From NCBI RefSeq assembly GCF_005233835.1, contig NZ_SZQA01000011.1, positions 121,541-185,540 on the forward strand: a DNA stretch of 64,000 bases, in the 5' to 3' direction. The notes under the pieces were generated by a model. It saw only the letters and a program-made list of their open reading frames with translations. It was not told the origin of the DNA and did not search any database. Positions 16,141 through 25,275 of the stretch are shown here, piece by piece. A program made the translations under genes and the position numbers. The first letter of the stretch is position 1, and each line of letters begins with the position of its first letter. The stretch is from Herbidospora galbida. GTDB taxonomy: Bacteria; Actinomycetota; Actinomycetes; Streptosporangiales; Streptosporangiaceae.

Positions 16141-17090
16141 AAGCCGAGGGCGAGACCGTCGAGGTGTCGCCACCGCGGAAGCCGGTGCTCAAAAGGGTCG
16201 TCCGGTTCGGGTTCCTCGCCGTCGCCCTCGGGTTCGGGGTCTGGGCGGTCGTGTCCCAGTGGGACGCGATCGGCGCCGGGCTGGCGCGGCTCTCGTGGCC
16301 GTTGCTCGGGGTGTCGCTGGTGGCGGTCGTCGGGGCGTTGCTGGCCGGGATGCTCATGTGGCGGGCGCTGCTGGCCGATCTCGGGTCGCCGCTGCGGCTC
16401 GCCGACGCGGCGAAGATCTTCTTCATCGGGCAGCTCGGGAAGTACATCCCCGGGTCGGTCTGGCCCGTGCTCGCCCAGATGGAGATGGGCAAGGACCACG
16501 GCATCCCGAGGGCCAGGAGCGCGGCGGCGTTCTTCCTGACGTACCCGATCTATCTCGCCACCGGGCTGCTGGTCGCCGTCGCGACCCTGCCCGCCTTCGC
16601 GGGGGACTCGGTCGCCGGGTACGCCTGGCTGCTGCTCCTGCTGCCGGTGCTCGCGGTGGGGCTGCTTCCGAAGGTCGTCAACGGGGTGCTGAACCTGGGG
16701 TTCCGGCTGCTCAGGCGGTCGCCGCTGGAACGGCCGCTGACCGCCCGGGGGGTGCTGACCTCCACCGGGTGGGCCTTCGCGGGGTGGGCCGCCTACGGGG
16801 CGCAGCTCGCGGTGATCGTCCACGGGCTGGGGGCGACCGGGCCGAGGGCCGTCGTGCTCAGCTTCGGGGCGTTCGCGCTCGCCTGGTGCCTCGGGTTCGT
16901 GTTCGTGCTGGCCCCGGCCGGGGCCGGGGTGCGCGAGGTCGCGATGGTGGCGGCGCTGGCCCCGGTGCTCGACCAGGGGTCGGCCATCGCGGCGGCGCTG
17001 GTGTCACGCGTGGTGGTCTCGGTGGGCGATCTGGTCTGTGCGGCCTTCGCGGGTTGGCGGGCCGGCAAAACGGAAAAAACCGTGGAATAG
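16137..17090 (+). CDS. flippase-like membrane protein (LPG synthase transmembrane domain family)
   Basis: The 317-residue protein has about eight membrane helices. It carries the hallmarks of the lysylphosphatidylglycerol-synthase TM / YbhN / AglD-type family: FFIGQLGKYIPGSVWPVLAQMEMG near residues 95-118 and FALAWCLGFVFVLAPAGAGVREVAMV near 245-270. There is no C-terminal aminoacyl-transferase domain, so it is not a full MprF. Members are often found with polysaccharide genes and are proposed to move lipid-linked intermediates, but few have been tested. GTG 16137 overlaps the methyltransferase stop (GTGA). It is the last gene of the 13270-17090 operon. Confidence 0.85.
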   Translation: MKAEGETVEVSPPRKPVLKRVVRFGFLAVALGFGVWAVVSQWDAIGAGLARLSWPLLGVSLVAVVGALLAGMLMWRALLADLGSPLRLADAAKIFFIGQLGKYIPGSVWPVLAQMEMGKDHGIPRARSAAAFFLTYPIYLATGLLVAVATLPAFAGDSVAGYAWLLLLLPVLAVGLLPKVVNGVLNLGFRLLRRSPLERPLTARGVLTSTGWAFAGWAAYGAQLAVIVHGLGATGPRAVVLSFGAFALAWCLGFVFVLAPAGAGVREVAMVAALAPVLDQGSAIAAALVSRVVVSVGDLVCAAFAGWRAGKTEKTVE

Positions 17091-17158
17091 CTACGGAATC
17101 CGTTCCTGGAACGCGGCGAATCGTGTGATTTCGCTCAGGATGGGCGTTCCGGGCGGCC

Positions 17159-17216
17159 TACAGTGAGAGGCGAGGGCGAAGGAGATCGGGGCCTTCCGTC
17201 ACGTTCCTCCTTCGCC
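17159..17216 (+). promoter_or_regulatory. promoter (-10 TACAGT) and 5' leader hairpin
   Basis: TACAGT at 17159-17164 is the likely -10. The leader then contains a perfect 10-bp inverted repeat, GGCGAAGGAG at 17175-17184 and CTCCTTCGCC at 17207-17216. It ends just before the AGGGGAG ribosome site and TTG start at 17240. It could be an attenuator or an mRNA-stability element. Confidence 0.4.
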
Positions 17217-17239
17217 GCGCGTTGAGGGGAGCGATCTCG

Positions 17240-18367
17240 TTGAAACCCCGAGTGCTCGTTGACGCCGCGGCCGTACCGGCCGACCGAGGCGCCCTGATCC
17301 GATACGTCGACGGGTTGCTCGCCGCGCTCGACCAGCAGGGCGCCGACCTCGTCATCGTCTGCCAGCGGGCCGACGCCGAACGGTACGCCCGGCTCGCCCC
17401 CGGCGCGACGATCATGCCCGGCCCCCACGCCATCGCCAACCGCGGCGCCCGCCTGGTCTGGGAGCAGACCGGCGTGCCGCTGCTGGCCCAGAAGGTCGGC
17501 GCCGACGTGATCCACGCGCCCTACTACTCGGTGCCCCTGCGCTCCGAGGTGCCGAGCGTGGTGACCGTCCACGACGTCGCCTGCTTCACCGAGGCCGACC
17601 AGTACGAGTCCGACCGCGCCGCCTTCTTCCGCTCGGCCACCAGGACCGCCGTCCGGGCCGCCCGACGGGTGATCACCCCGTCGAAGGCCACCCGCGACGA
17701 GCTCATCCGGGTCGTCGGCGCCGACCCCACCCGCATCGACGTCGCCTACCACGGCGTCGACCCCGACCTGTTCCACCCGCCGGCCGAGGCCGAGATCCGC
17801 CGGGTGACCAGCCGGCTGGGCATCCACGGCCGCCCCTACATCGCGTTCGTCGGCCCCGCCGAACCGCGCAAGAACGCGCCCAACCTGATCAGGGGCTTCG
17901 CCAGGGCCGTCGAGGGCCGGGAGAACCCGCCCGCCCTGGTCATCGCCGGGCCCGCCGAGAGCGGCCGGGAGGTCGAGGCGGCCATGCGGTCGCTGCCCGA
18001 GGGCGTCATGGTCGTGCGCACCGGCTACCTGCCGTTCGGCGATCTGGCCGGATTCTACGGCGGCGCGCTGGCGGCGGCGTTCCCGTCGCGGTGCGAGGGG
18101 TTCGGGATGCCCGTGCTGGAGGCGATGGCGTGCGGGGCCCCGGTCCTGACGACGCGGCGCACGTCGCTCCCGGAGGTCGGCGGGGACGCGGTGGCCTACA
18201 CCGAACCCGATTCCGAGAGCATCGGGGCGGCGCTGCGGGCGCTGCTCGATTCACCCGCCAGACGCGTCGAATTGGGCGCCGCGGGGCTGGCGAGAAGCCG
18301 TGAATTCACGTGGCAGATGTCCGCGCACGCACATCTGGTTTCCTATCAGCGTGCGATGGAACATTGA
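17240..18367 (+). CDS. GT4 family glycosyltransferase (mannosyltransferase-like)
   Basis: The 375-residue GT-B protein starts LKPRVLVDAAAVPADRGALIRYVDGL. It contains IHAPYYSVPLRSEVPSVVTVHDVACF at about 95-120, YHGVDPDLFHPP at about 175, YIAFVGPAEPRKNAPNLIRGFA at about 200, and the donor motif FPSRCEGFGMPVLEAMACGAPVLTT at about 275. The last supplies a clear E-x7-E. This is the GT1/GT4 pattern of mannosyltransferases such as those acting on polyprenyl-linked or wall glycans. TTG 17240 was selected because AGGGGAG sits 8 nt upstream; TTG 17222 overlaps that site. The next gene encodes a mannose-1-phosphate guanylyltransferase-like enzyme, which supports GDP-mannose as donor (inference). Confidence 0.88.
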   Translation: MKPRVLVDAAAVPADRGALIRYVDGLLAALDQQGADLVIVCQRADAERYARLAPGATIMPGPHAIANRGARLVWEQTGVPLLAQKVGADVIHAPYYSVPLRSEVPSVVTVHDVACFTEADQYESDRAAFFRSATRTAVRAARRVITPSKATRDELIRVVGADPTRIDVAYHGVDPDLFHPPAEAEIRRVTSRLGIHGRPYIAFVGPAEPRKNAPNLIRGFARAVEGRENPPALVIAGPAESGREVEAAMRSLPEGVMVVRTGYLPFGDLAGFYGGALAAAFPSRCEGFGMPVLEAMACGAPVLTTRRTSLPEVGGDAVAYTEPDSESIGAALRALLDSPARRVELGAAGLARSREFTWQMSAHAHLVSYQRAMEH

Positions 18368-18369
18368 GT

Positions 18370-18375
18370 TAGCCT
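18370..18375 (+). promoter_or_regulatory. -10 element TAGCCT of a leaderless promoter
   Basis: TAGCCT-N7-GTG: the GTG at 18383 falls at the expected transcription start. The box overlaps the TGA stop of the preceding gene's end region. Confidence 0.6.
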
Positions 18376-18382
18376 CGCCCAT

Positions 18383-19486
18383 GTGACGGAGCCTTCTTTG
18401 CCCCAACCCGGTCAGCTTGAGGCGATTCTCCTGGTCGGCGGGCAGGGGACGCGGCTACGCCCGCTGACCCTCTTCACCCCCAAACCGCTGCTGCCCACGG
18501 CGGGAGTGCCGTTCCTCGCCCACCAGCTCGCCAAGGCGCGGGCGTGCGGGGTGACCCGCATCGTCTTCGCGACGTCGTACAAGGCCGAGATGTTCGCCGA
18601 AGCCTTCGGCGACGGGTCGGCGTTCGGTCTCGAGATCGTCTACATGACCGAGGAGACCCCGCTCGGCACCGGCGGGGCGATCCGCAACGCGGCCGAGGCG
18701 CTGACCGTTCCGGGTGACGCGCCGGTGCTGGTGCTCAACGGCGACATCCTCTCGGGTCACGACATCTCCGCCCAGATCGCCCGGCACGTCGACGACGACG
18801 CCGCTGTCACGCTCCATCTCACCGAGGTCGACGACCCGTCGCGGTTCGGCTGCGTGCCGACCGACGAGCGGGGCCGGGTGACGGCGTTCCTGGAGAAGAC
18901 CCCCAATCCCGTGACGAACCGGATCAACGCCGGTTGCTACGTCTTCACGCGGTCGGTGATCGACACGATCCCGTTCGGCGAGGTCGTCTCGGTCGAACGG
19001 CAGACCTTCCCCGGCCTGATCGAGTCGGGCCACACGGTCCTGGGCTTCGCCGACTCCTCCTACTGGCTCGACGTGGGCACTCCGGCGGCCTTCGTCCAGG
19101 GCTCCGCCGATCTCGTACGCGGCCTCCTGGCCTCCCCCGCCCTCCCGGGTTCACCGGGAGAGGCGCTGCTGCTCGACGGCGCGACCGTCTCGCCGGAGGC
19201 CAAGGTCACCGGCGGTTCGGTGATCGGCGCCAGGGCCACCGTGGGAGCCGGGGCGACCGTGCGGGGTAGCGTGGTGGCCGACGACGCGTCCATCGCCCCC
19301 GGCGCGACCGTGATCGACTCGGTGATCGGGGCGGGCGCCGTGATCGCCGAGGGGGCCGAGGTGCGTGAGGCGGTCGTCGGCGACCGGGCGTCCATCGGGG
19401 CGCGCAACGAACTGACGGCGGGAGCGCGGGTCTGGCCCGGCGTCGACCTGCCGGAATGCGCGGTGAGATTCTCCAGCGATGCCTGA
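18383..19486 (+). CDS. manC: mannose-1-phosphate guanylyltransferase / NDP-sugar pyrophosphorylase
   Basis: The 367-residue enzyme has the pyrophosphorylase signature LVGGQGTRLRPLTLFTPKPLLP at about 17-38. The catalytic-site segment VLNGDILSGHDI is at about 115-126 and FLEKTPNP at about 165-172. The C-terminal left-handed beta-helix is built of imperfect hexapeptides (VIGARATVGAGATV) over 250-350. This is the bacterial/actinobacterial GDP-mannose pyrophosphorylase layout (Rv3264c homologue); other NDP-hexoses remain possible. It would make GDP-mannose for the surrounding mannosyltransferases, with phosphomannomutase encoded at 32493. The GTG start is leaderless. It overlaps the glycosylase gene by 8 nt. 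Confidence 0.85.
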   Translation: MTEPSLPQPGQLEAILLVGGQGTRLRPLTLFTPKPLLPTAGVPFLAHQLAKARACGVTRIVFATSYKAEMFAEAFGDGSAFGLEIVYMTEETPLGTGGAIRNAAEALTVPGDAPVLVLNGDILSGHDISAQIARHVDDDAAVTLHLTEVDDPSRFGCVPTDERGRVTAFLEKTPNPVTNRINAGCYVFTRSVIDTIPFGEVVSVERQTFPGLIESGHTVLGFADSSYWLDVGTPAAFVQGSADLVRGLLASPALPGSPGEALLLDGATVSPEAKVTGGSVIGARATVGAGATVRGSVVADDASIAPGATVIDSVIGAGAVIAEGAEVREAVVGDRASIGARNELTAGARVWPGVDLPECAVRFSSDA

Positions 19487-20402
19487 ACGAAGCTGGCGCC
19501 CCGACGGCCCCCTGAACCTGGGGCTGACGGTGGCGCCGCACCGGCACGGCTCGGGCGACCCCGTCTGGCAGACCACGCCCGACGGGGCGCTCTGGCGCGC
19601 CTGCCGGACCCCTGAAGGCCCCGGAACGCTCAGGATCTCCGTCGTCGCAGGTCAGGTCCACGGCCTGGCGTGGGGGCTCGGGGCCGAATGGCTCCTGGAG
19701 ACGATGCCCGACCTGCTCGGCGCGGCCGACGACCCGGCCGGGTTCGGCGCGCTGCTCGACGCGATGGGCGACGACCCGGTCGCCGGGTTCCTCAAAGGGC
19801 TGCACCTGCGGGCGGCCGGGCTGCGGATCGGCCGGGCCGGGCGGGTCTTCGAGGCGCTGGTGCCCGCCGTCCTGGAGCAGAAGGTGGTGGGCCGGGAGGC
19901 GTTCCGGGCCTGGCGCTGGCTGGTCCGCAAGTACGGCGACCCCGCCCCCGGGCCGGGCCCCGAAGGGCTCCGGGTGCCGCCGTCGCCCGGCACCTGGCGG
20001 CTCGTGCCGTCGTGGGACTGGCACCGGGCGGGGGCGGAGGCCGTACGGGCCCGCACGATCGTCAACGCGGCCCGCCACGAAGGGAAGCTGGAGACGGCGA
20101 GCACCACGTGGGAGGCCGACCGCCTGCTCACAGCCCTGCCCGGCATCGGCGTCTGGACCTCCGCCGAGATCCGCCAGCGGGCCTGGGGCGACGCCGACGC
20201 CCCCAGCGTGGGCGACTTCCACATTCCCGGCCTGGTCGGCTTCGCCTTCACCGGAGAGAAGACCGACGACGAGGGCATGCTCCGGCTGCTCGAACCCTTC
20301 GCCGGGCACCGCCACCGGGTGGTCCGCCTGATCGAGCTCAGCGGACGCCGACCGCCGGGCCGGGGCCCGCGCATGGCTCCCCGCGACTACCGCAATTTCT
20401 GA
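19479..20402 (+). CDS. DNA-3-methyladenine glycosylase, AlkA-like HhH-GPD protein
   Basis: The 307-residue product has the helix-hairpin-helix LPGIGVWTSAEIRQRAWGDADAPSVGDFHIP at about 223-253. This contains the GIG turn and the catalytic aspartate in SVGDFHIP typical of the AlkA/HhH-GPD superfamily. AFEAL/EQKV-type sequence (VLEQKVVGREAFRAWRWLVRKYG) precedes it. The enzyme would remove alkylated bases from DNA. ATG 19479 overlaps the preceding gene by 8 nt, so it is probably read from the manC promoter. No Ada-like or O6-methylguanine gene lies nearby. Confidence 0.87.
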   Translation: MPERSWRPDGPLNLGLTVAPHRHGSGDPVWQTTPDGALWRACRTPEGPGTLRISVVAGQVHGLAWGLGAEWLLETMPDLLGAADDPAGFGALLDAMGDDPVAGFLKGLHLRAAGLRIGRAGRVFEALVPAVLEQKVVGREAFRAWRWLVRKYGDPAPGPGPEGLRVPPSPGTWRLVPSWDWHRAGAEAVRARTIVNAARHEGKLETASTTWEADRLLTALPGIGVWTSAEIRQRAWGDADAPSVGDFHIPGLVGFAFTGEKTDDEGMLRLLEPFAGHRHRVVRLIELSGRRPPGRGPRMAPRDYRNF

Positions 20403-20408
20403 TCAACG

Positions 20409-20414
20409 TAGTGT
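20409..20414 (+). promoter_or_regulatory. -10 element TAGTGT of a leaderless fbiC promoter
   Basis: TAGTGT is followed by 6 nt and the ATG of fbiC at 20421; no ribosome site is present, as expected for a leaderless message. Confidence 0.55.
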
Positions 20415-20420
20415 GCAGGT

Positions 20421-22952
20421 ATGACGGCAGCAATGCGGCGGGCGCTGGCACGCGCGCGCGACGGCAAGACGATCGACGTGGCCGAGGCGGCCATCCTCCT
20501 GGAGGCCCGCGGCGCCGACCTGGACGCCTTGCTCGACCACGCCTCCCGCGTCCGCGACGCGGGCCTGGAAGCGGCGGGTCGCCCCGGAGTGATCACCTAC
20601 AGCCGCAAGGTGTTCATCCCGTTGACGCGGCTGTGCCGCGACCGCTGCGGCTACTGCACCTTCGCGACCGCCCCCGCCAAACTGCCGAGCGCGTTCCTGT
20701 CTCCCGACGAGGTGCTGGCCATCGCCCGTGAGGGCGCGGCCATGGGCTGCAAGGAGGCCCTGTTCACCCTGGGCGACCGCCCGGAGGACCGCTGGCCGGC
20801 CGCCCGCGAGTGGCTCGACGCCCACGGCTACGACGACACCCTCTCCTATGTGCGCGCCATGGCGATCCGCGTGCTGGAGGAGACCGGCCTGCTGCCCCAC
20901 CTCAACCCGGGGGTGCTGACCTGGCGCGACTTCCAGCGGCTCAAGCCGGTCGCGCCGTCGATGGGCATGATGCTGGAGACGACCTCGACGGCCCTGTTCA
21001 CCGAGAAGGGCGGCGCCCACTACGGCTCGCCCGACAAGGACCCGGCCGTCCGCCTGCGCGTGCTCGAAGACGCCGGCCGCTCCAACGTGCCGTTCACCAC
21101 CGGCATCCTGATCGGCATCGGCGAGACGATCCTCGACCGGGCCGAGTCGATCTTCGCGATCCGCCGCGTGGCCCGGGAGTACGGCGGGGTCCAGGAAGTC
21201 ATCGTGCAGAACTTCCGCGCCAAGCCCGACACCGCGATGCGCGGCATGCCCGACGCCGACCTGCAGGAGTTGGCCGCCACGATCGCGGTGACCCGCATGG
21301 TGCTCGGCCCCCGCATGCGCGTGCAGGCCCCGCCGAACCTCATCGGCGACGAGTACGCCCTGATGATCCGCGCCGGCATCGACGACTGGGGCGGCGTCTC
21401 CCCGCTGACCCCCGACCACGTGAACCCCGAACGCCCGTGGCCGATGATCGACGCCCTCGCAGAACGCACCTCCGAAGCAGGCTTCGACCTGCGGGAACGC
21501 CTGACGATCTACCCCGAGTACGTCCGGGCCGGCGAACCCTGGCTCGACCCCCGCCTGAGCGCCCACGTGTCGGCGCTGGCCTCCGGCGACGGCATGGCGC
21601 TCGACGTGAATCCGACGGGCCGCCCCTGGCAGGAGCCCGACGGCGGCTTCGTCTCGGTCGGCCGGGTCGACCTGCACACCGAGGTCGACACCACGGGCCG
21701 CACCAGCGACCGGCGCGATGACTTCGACCACGTCTACGGCGACTGGGACGCCCTCAAAGACCGCCTCCCGACGGCGGTCTCGATGACCGGCGACGGCGCC
21801 GAGGCGCTCCGCCAGGCCGCCCGCGACCCCCTGGCCTTGACCGACGCCCAGGCCGAGGCGCTGCTGAGCCTGACCGGCCCGGCCCTCGACGAACTGTGCG
21901 CCCTGGCCGACGGCCTGCGCCGCGAGGTCAACGGCGACGACGTCACCTACGTCGTCAACCGGAACATCAACTTCACCAACGTCTGCTACACCGGCTGCCG
22001 CTTCTGCGCCTTCGCCCAGCGGCGCACCGACGCCGACGCCTACACCCTGAGCCTCGACCAGGTCGCCGACCGCGCCGAGGAGGCCTGGGCGGCCGGGGCG
22101 ACCGAGGTGTGCATGCAGGGCGGCATCCACCCCGACCTGCCCGGCAGCGCCTACTTCGACATCGCGCGGGCGGTCAAGACCCGGGTGCCCGGCATCCACG
22201 TGCACGCCTTCTCCCCGATGGAGGTCATCAACGGGGCCAGCCGGATGAACCTGTCGATCGAAGACTGGCTGACCGGCGCCCGCGAGGCCGGCGTCGACTC
22301 CCTGCCCGGCACGGCGGCCGAGATCCTCGACGACGACGTCCGCTGGGTACTGACCAAGGGCAAACTGCCCGCCCGCGAGTGGATCGACGTCATCACGACG
22401 GCCCACCGGGTGGGCATCCCGACGACCTCGACGATGATGTACGGCCACGTCGACAACCACGCCCACTGGGTGAAGCACATCCGGCTGATCCGGCGGCTCC
22501 AGGAGGAGACCGGCGGCTTCAGCGAGTTCGTCCTGCTGCCGTTCGTGCACCACAGCGCCCCGATCTACCTGGCCGGGATCGCCCGCCCGGGGCCGACGGC
22601 CGCCGAGAACCGCGCGGTCCACGCGGTGTCCCGGCTGCTGCTGCACGGGGCGATCCACAACATCCAGTGCTCGTGGGTGAAGCTGCAGGACGACCTGTGC
22701 CGCCAGGTGCTGGCCGGAGGAGTCAACGACATCGGCGGCACCCTGATGGAGGAGACCATCAGCCGCATGGCGGGGTCGGAGAACGGGTCGTACAAGACCA
22801 TCTCCGAACTGCGCGCGATGGTCGAGGTCAGCGGACGTCCGCTGCGCCAGCGCACCACCGATTACGGCGCCCCGTCGCCCGAGCGCCTGGCGGCGGCGGA
22901 GGCGAGCGACGGGGTGTGCGCGAGCGTGCGGCGGGTGCTGCCCGTGGTTTAA
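20421..22952 (+). CDS. fbiC: bifunctional FO synthase (CofG + CofH fused)
   Basis: This 843-residue protein makes 7,8-didemethyl-8-hydroxy-5-deazariboflavin (FO), the chromophore of coenzyme F420, from a ribityl-aminouracil and tyrosine. Two radical-SAM domains are fused. The first has its cluster cysteines in [11 protein letters not shown] (C72, C76, C79). The second has them in [11 protein letters not shown] (C522, C526, C529). [25 protein letters not shown] segment follows the first cluster and [16 protein letters not shown] the second. The length matches actinobacterial FbiC. The gene converges on fbiB, and the two stop codons overlap in TTAA. In mycobacteria fbiC is unlinked from fbiAB; here the whole pathway from FO onward is contiguous. 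Confidence 0.97.
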   Translation: MTAAMRRALARARDGKTIDVAEAAILLEARGADLDALLDHASRVRDAGLEAAGRPGVITYSRKVFIPLTRLCRDRCGYCTFATAPAKLPSAFLSPDEVLAIAREGAAMGCKEALFTLGDRPEDRWPAAREWLDAHGYDDTLSYVRAMAIRVLEETGLLPHLNPGVLTWRDFQRLKPVAPSMGMMLETTSTALFTEKGGAHYGSPDKDPAVRLRVLEDAGRSNVPFTTGILIGIGETILDRAESIFAIRRVAREYGGVQEVIVQNFRAKPDTAMRGMPDADLQELAATIAVTRMVLGPRMRVQAPPNLIGDEYALMIRAGIDDWGGVSPLTPDHVNPERPWPMIDALAERTSEAGFDLRERLTIYPEYVRAGEPWLDPRLSAHVSALASGDGMALDVNPTGRPWQEPDGGFVSVGRVDLHTEVDTTGRTSDRRDDFDHVYGDWDALKDRLPTAVSMTGDGAEALRQAARDPLALTDAQAEALLSLTGPALDELCALADGLRREVNGDDVTYVVNRNINFTNVCYTGCRFCAFAQRRTDADAYTLSLDQVADRAEEAWAAGATEVCMQGGIHPDLPGSAYFDIARAVKTRVPGIHVHAFSPMEVINGASRMNLSIEDWLTGAREAGVDSLPGTAAEILDDDVRWVLTKGKLPAREWIDVITTAHRVGIPTTSTMMYGHVDNHAHWVKHIRLIRRLQEETGGFSEFVLLPFVHHSAPIYLAGIARPGPTAAENRAVHAVSRLLLHGAIHNIQCSWVKLQDDLCRQVLAGGVNDIGGTLMEETISRMAGSENGSYKTISELRAMVEVSGRPLRQRTTDYGAPSPERLAAAEASDGVCASVRRVLPVV

Positions 22953-24226
22953 CGGGTGACGTAGAAGTCCTCGGCCGACCTCGGCGGGCGCTGTCTCGGC
23001 GGTTCGGCCGCGTGGCCGATGGCCACGGCGCCCATCGGGTCCCAGTTGCCGGGCAGGCCGAGGACCTCGCGCACCACCGGGCGGCAGAACATCGTGGACG
23101 ACACCCACGCCGATCCCAGCCCCTCGACCGCGAGCTGGACCAGGAAGTTCTGCACCCCGGCGCCGGTCGCGACCACGAACATCTCCCGTTCTGAGGCGTT
23201 GCGGCGGTCGTCGCGGTAGGTGTGCGAGCCGTCCATGACCAGGCACGGCACCGCCAGGTAGGGCGCGTCGCGGAGCACGTCGCCGCGCCTGATCCGCTTG
23301 GCGATCGACTCCTCGGCGAACCCGTCGCCGCGCAGGTCGGCGATCCACGCCTCGCGCATCGCGTCGACCAGCTCGCGCCGGGCCGCCGCGCTCTCCAGCA
23401 GCACGAACCGCCACGGCGTCGTGTGGTGGGGCGCGGGGGCCGAGATGGCGGCGGCGACCGCGCGGCGGACCGCCTCTCCGTCGACCGTCTCGCCGGAGAA
23501 CTTCCTGATGGTGCGCCGGGCGAACACGACGTCGGCCGAGCCGTAGCGGAACATGTCCTGGTCGGCGGGGCGGATCAGCGACGCCCCGCCGGGGCCGTCG
23601 GAGTCGGTCACCAGGTGACCCAGCCCCGAGACGACGGCCACGGGGACCCCGCTCAGCTTGCCCTTCACCAGCTCGGCCGCCGCCGCGATCTCGTCGATCA
23701 GGGCGGTCACCGTCGCGTTCAGCGGGTTGCCGTAGGCGTCGGTGGTGCCGCGCAGGTCGTCGAGCGGCCGGACGCCCGAGGCGCCCAGCGCGACGTCGGT
23801 CAGGCCGTGCCGCCAGGGGCGTCCGAAGGTGTCGGAGACGATCACGCCGACCCGGGCTCCGGTGAGCTCGGCCAGCCGCCGCCGGATCGCCGACGCCGAC
23901 GCGTCGGGGTTCTCGGGCAGCAGCAGCACGGTCCCCGGCGCGGTGTTGGACGCGTCGACCCCGGCCGCCGCCATCACGTAGCCGTGCCGCGTCTGGGAGA
24001 TGACGGTCTCGCCCCGCCGCGCGACCACCCGGACCGTCTCGGCCTCGATCGCCTCCGCGCGGTCGTCGGCCCGGACCACCCGGCCCTCGGCCTTGCTCAC
24101 GATCTTCGAGGTCACCACGACCACGTCGCCGTCGGCCAGGCCCGGTACGGCCTTGACGATCAGGGCCGCGATGTCGTCGCCGTAGCCGATCTCGGGCAGC
24201 CCCTGGACCCCGCTGATGGTGATCAC
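22949..24226 (-). CDS. fbiB: coenzyme F420:L-glutamate ligase / dehydro-F420 reductase, two-domain FbiB
   Basis: The 425-residue protein has two domains. The N-terminal CofE-like ligase (1 to about 230) contains [43 protein letters not shown] and [22 protein letters not shown], which adds gamma-linked glutamates. The C-terminal nitroreductase-like FMN domain (about 235-425) runs from [21 protein letters not shown] through [15 protein letters not shown] to [10 protein letters not shown]; in mycobacterial FbiB it reduces the dehydro-F420 intermediate. GTG 24226 overlaps the fbiA stop by 4 nt (GTGA), so the two are translationally coupled. Confidence 0.95.
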   Translation of the reverse strand: MITISGVQGLPEIGYGDDIAALIVKAVPGLADGDVVVVTSKIVSKAEGRVVRADDRAEAIEAETVRVVARRGETVISQTRHGYVMAAAGVDASNTAPGTVLLLPENPDASASAIRRRLAELTGARVGVIVSDTFGRPWRHGLTDVALGASGVRPLDDLRGTTDAYGNPLNATVTALIDEIAAAAELVKGKLSGVPVAVVSGLGHLVTDSDGPGGASLIRPADQDMFRYGSADVVFARRTIRKFSGETVDGEAVRRAVAAAISAPAPHHTTPWRFVLLESAAARRELVDAMREAWIADLRGDGFAEESIAKRIRRGDVLRDAPYLAVPCLVMDGSHTYRDDRRNASEREMFVVATGAGVQNFLVQLAVEGLGSAWVSSTMFCRPVVREVLGLPGNWDPMGAVAIGHAAEPPRQRPPRSAEDFYVTR

Positions 24227-25161
24227 GCCGCCACCTTCCCGGCCAGTTCGAGCGCGGCGGCGGCCAGGTCGCGCGTCGCCTCGGGCGAGGACATCAGCAG
24301 CGGCCGCGCCTCCACCGCCACCCCCTCCAGCGACGTCGCGGCGTCTTCTTCCGCGACCAGCCAGCCGTCGAGCAGGTCGGCGCCGTAGAGCTCCAGCACG
24401 CCCTGCGCCGAGGTCTCCACGCCGATCGCGGTCAGGCACGCGTCGGCCATCCCGCGTACGGGCGCGCCGCCGATGATGGGGGAGACGCCGACCACGGTCT
24501 TGGCGGCCACCGCCTCGCGGATGCCGGGGATCTGCAGGATCGTCCCGATGCTCACCACCGGGTTCGACGGCGGCAGGATCACCACGTCGGCCCGCTCCAG
24601 CGCCTCCAGCACCCCCGGCGCGGGGGTCGCCGACGCGGCCCCGACCAGGGCGATCTCCAGCGCCGGCGTGGACGCGCGCAGGCGCACCCACCACTCCTGG
24701 AAGTGCACCGCGCGGCGGCCCCGCTCGTCTTCGATCACTACGTGGGTCTCGGTCTGGTCGTCGGTCATCGGCAGCAGGCGCACGCCCGGCCGCCAGCGGT
24801 CGCACAGCGCCTCGGTCACCGCCGACAGGCCGTAGCCGGCCGCGAGCATCTGGGTGCGCACGATGTGGGTGGCGAAGTCGCGGTCGCCCAGGCCGAACCA
24901 CTGCGGCTGCATCCCGTAGGCGGCCAGCTCCTCTTTCACGGTGAACGTTTCATCCGCGCGGCCCCAGCCCTGCTCCTCGTTGATGCCGCCGCCGAGGGTG
25001 TACATCACGGTGTCGAGGTCGGGGCATACCCGCAGGCCGAACAGGGTGATGTCGTCGCCGGTGTTGCCGATGACGGTGATGTCGGATTCCGGGGCCGCCG
25101 CCTTGAGGCCGCGGAGGAACCGGGCCCCGCCGATTCCGCCCGCGAGGGACACGATGCGCAT
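24223..25161 (-). CDS. fbiA: 2-phospho-L-lactate / phosphoenolpyruvyl transferase
   Basis: The 312-residue CofD/FbiA enzyme joins the guanylylated three-carbon acid to FO to make (dehydro-)F420-0. Diagnostic segments are [17 protein letters not shown] at the N-terminus, [27 protein letters not shown] at about 42-68, [16 protein letters not shown] at about 92, and [22 protein letters not shown] at about 200. The ATG at 25161 was chosen rather than a start 96 nt further upstream. It begins at the conserved MRIVSLAGG, and a CAGACT -10 box sits 7 nt before it. It forms a minus-strand operon with fbiB. Confidence 0.95.
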   Translation of the reverse strand: MRIVSLAGGIGGARFLRGLKAAAPESDITVIGNTGDDITLFGLRVCPDLDTVMYTLGGGINEEQGWGRADETFTVKEELAAYGMQPQWFGLGDRDFATHIVRTQMLAAGYGLSAVTEALCDRWRPGVRLLPMTDDQTETHVVIEDERGRRAVHFQEWWVRLRASTPALEIALVGAASATPAPGVLEALERADVVILPPSNPVVSIGTILQIPGIREAVAAKTVVGVSPIIGGAPVRGMADACLTAIGVETSAQGVLELYGADLLDGWLVAEEDAATSLEGVAVEARPLLMSSPEATRDLAAAALELAGKVAA

Positions 25162-25168
25162 GCCTGAC

Positions 25169-25174
25169 AGTCTG
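25169..25174 (-). promoter_or_regulatory. -10 element CAGACT of a leaderless fbiA promoter
   Basis: On the minus strand CAGACT is followed by 7 nt and the ATG at 25161, the same layout as other leaderless starts in this window. Confidence 0.5.
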
Positions 25175-25275
25175 GCATTCCATGCGAAACGCGAGATTGA
25201 TGGGTCGCCGGGCATCCATGTCAGGCATATGCAAAACTCAGTTCCCATAAGCCGCATGAATTCCTGGGGGTAACT

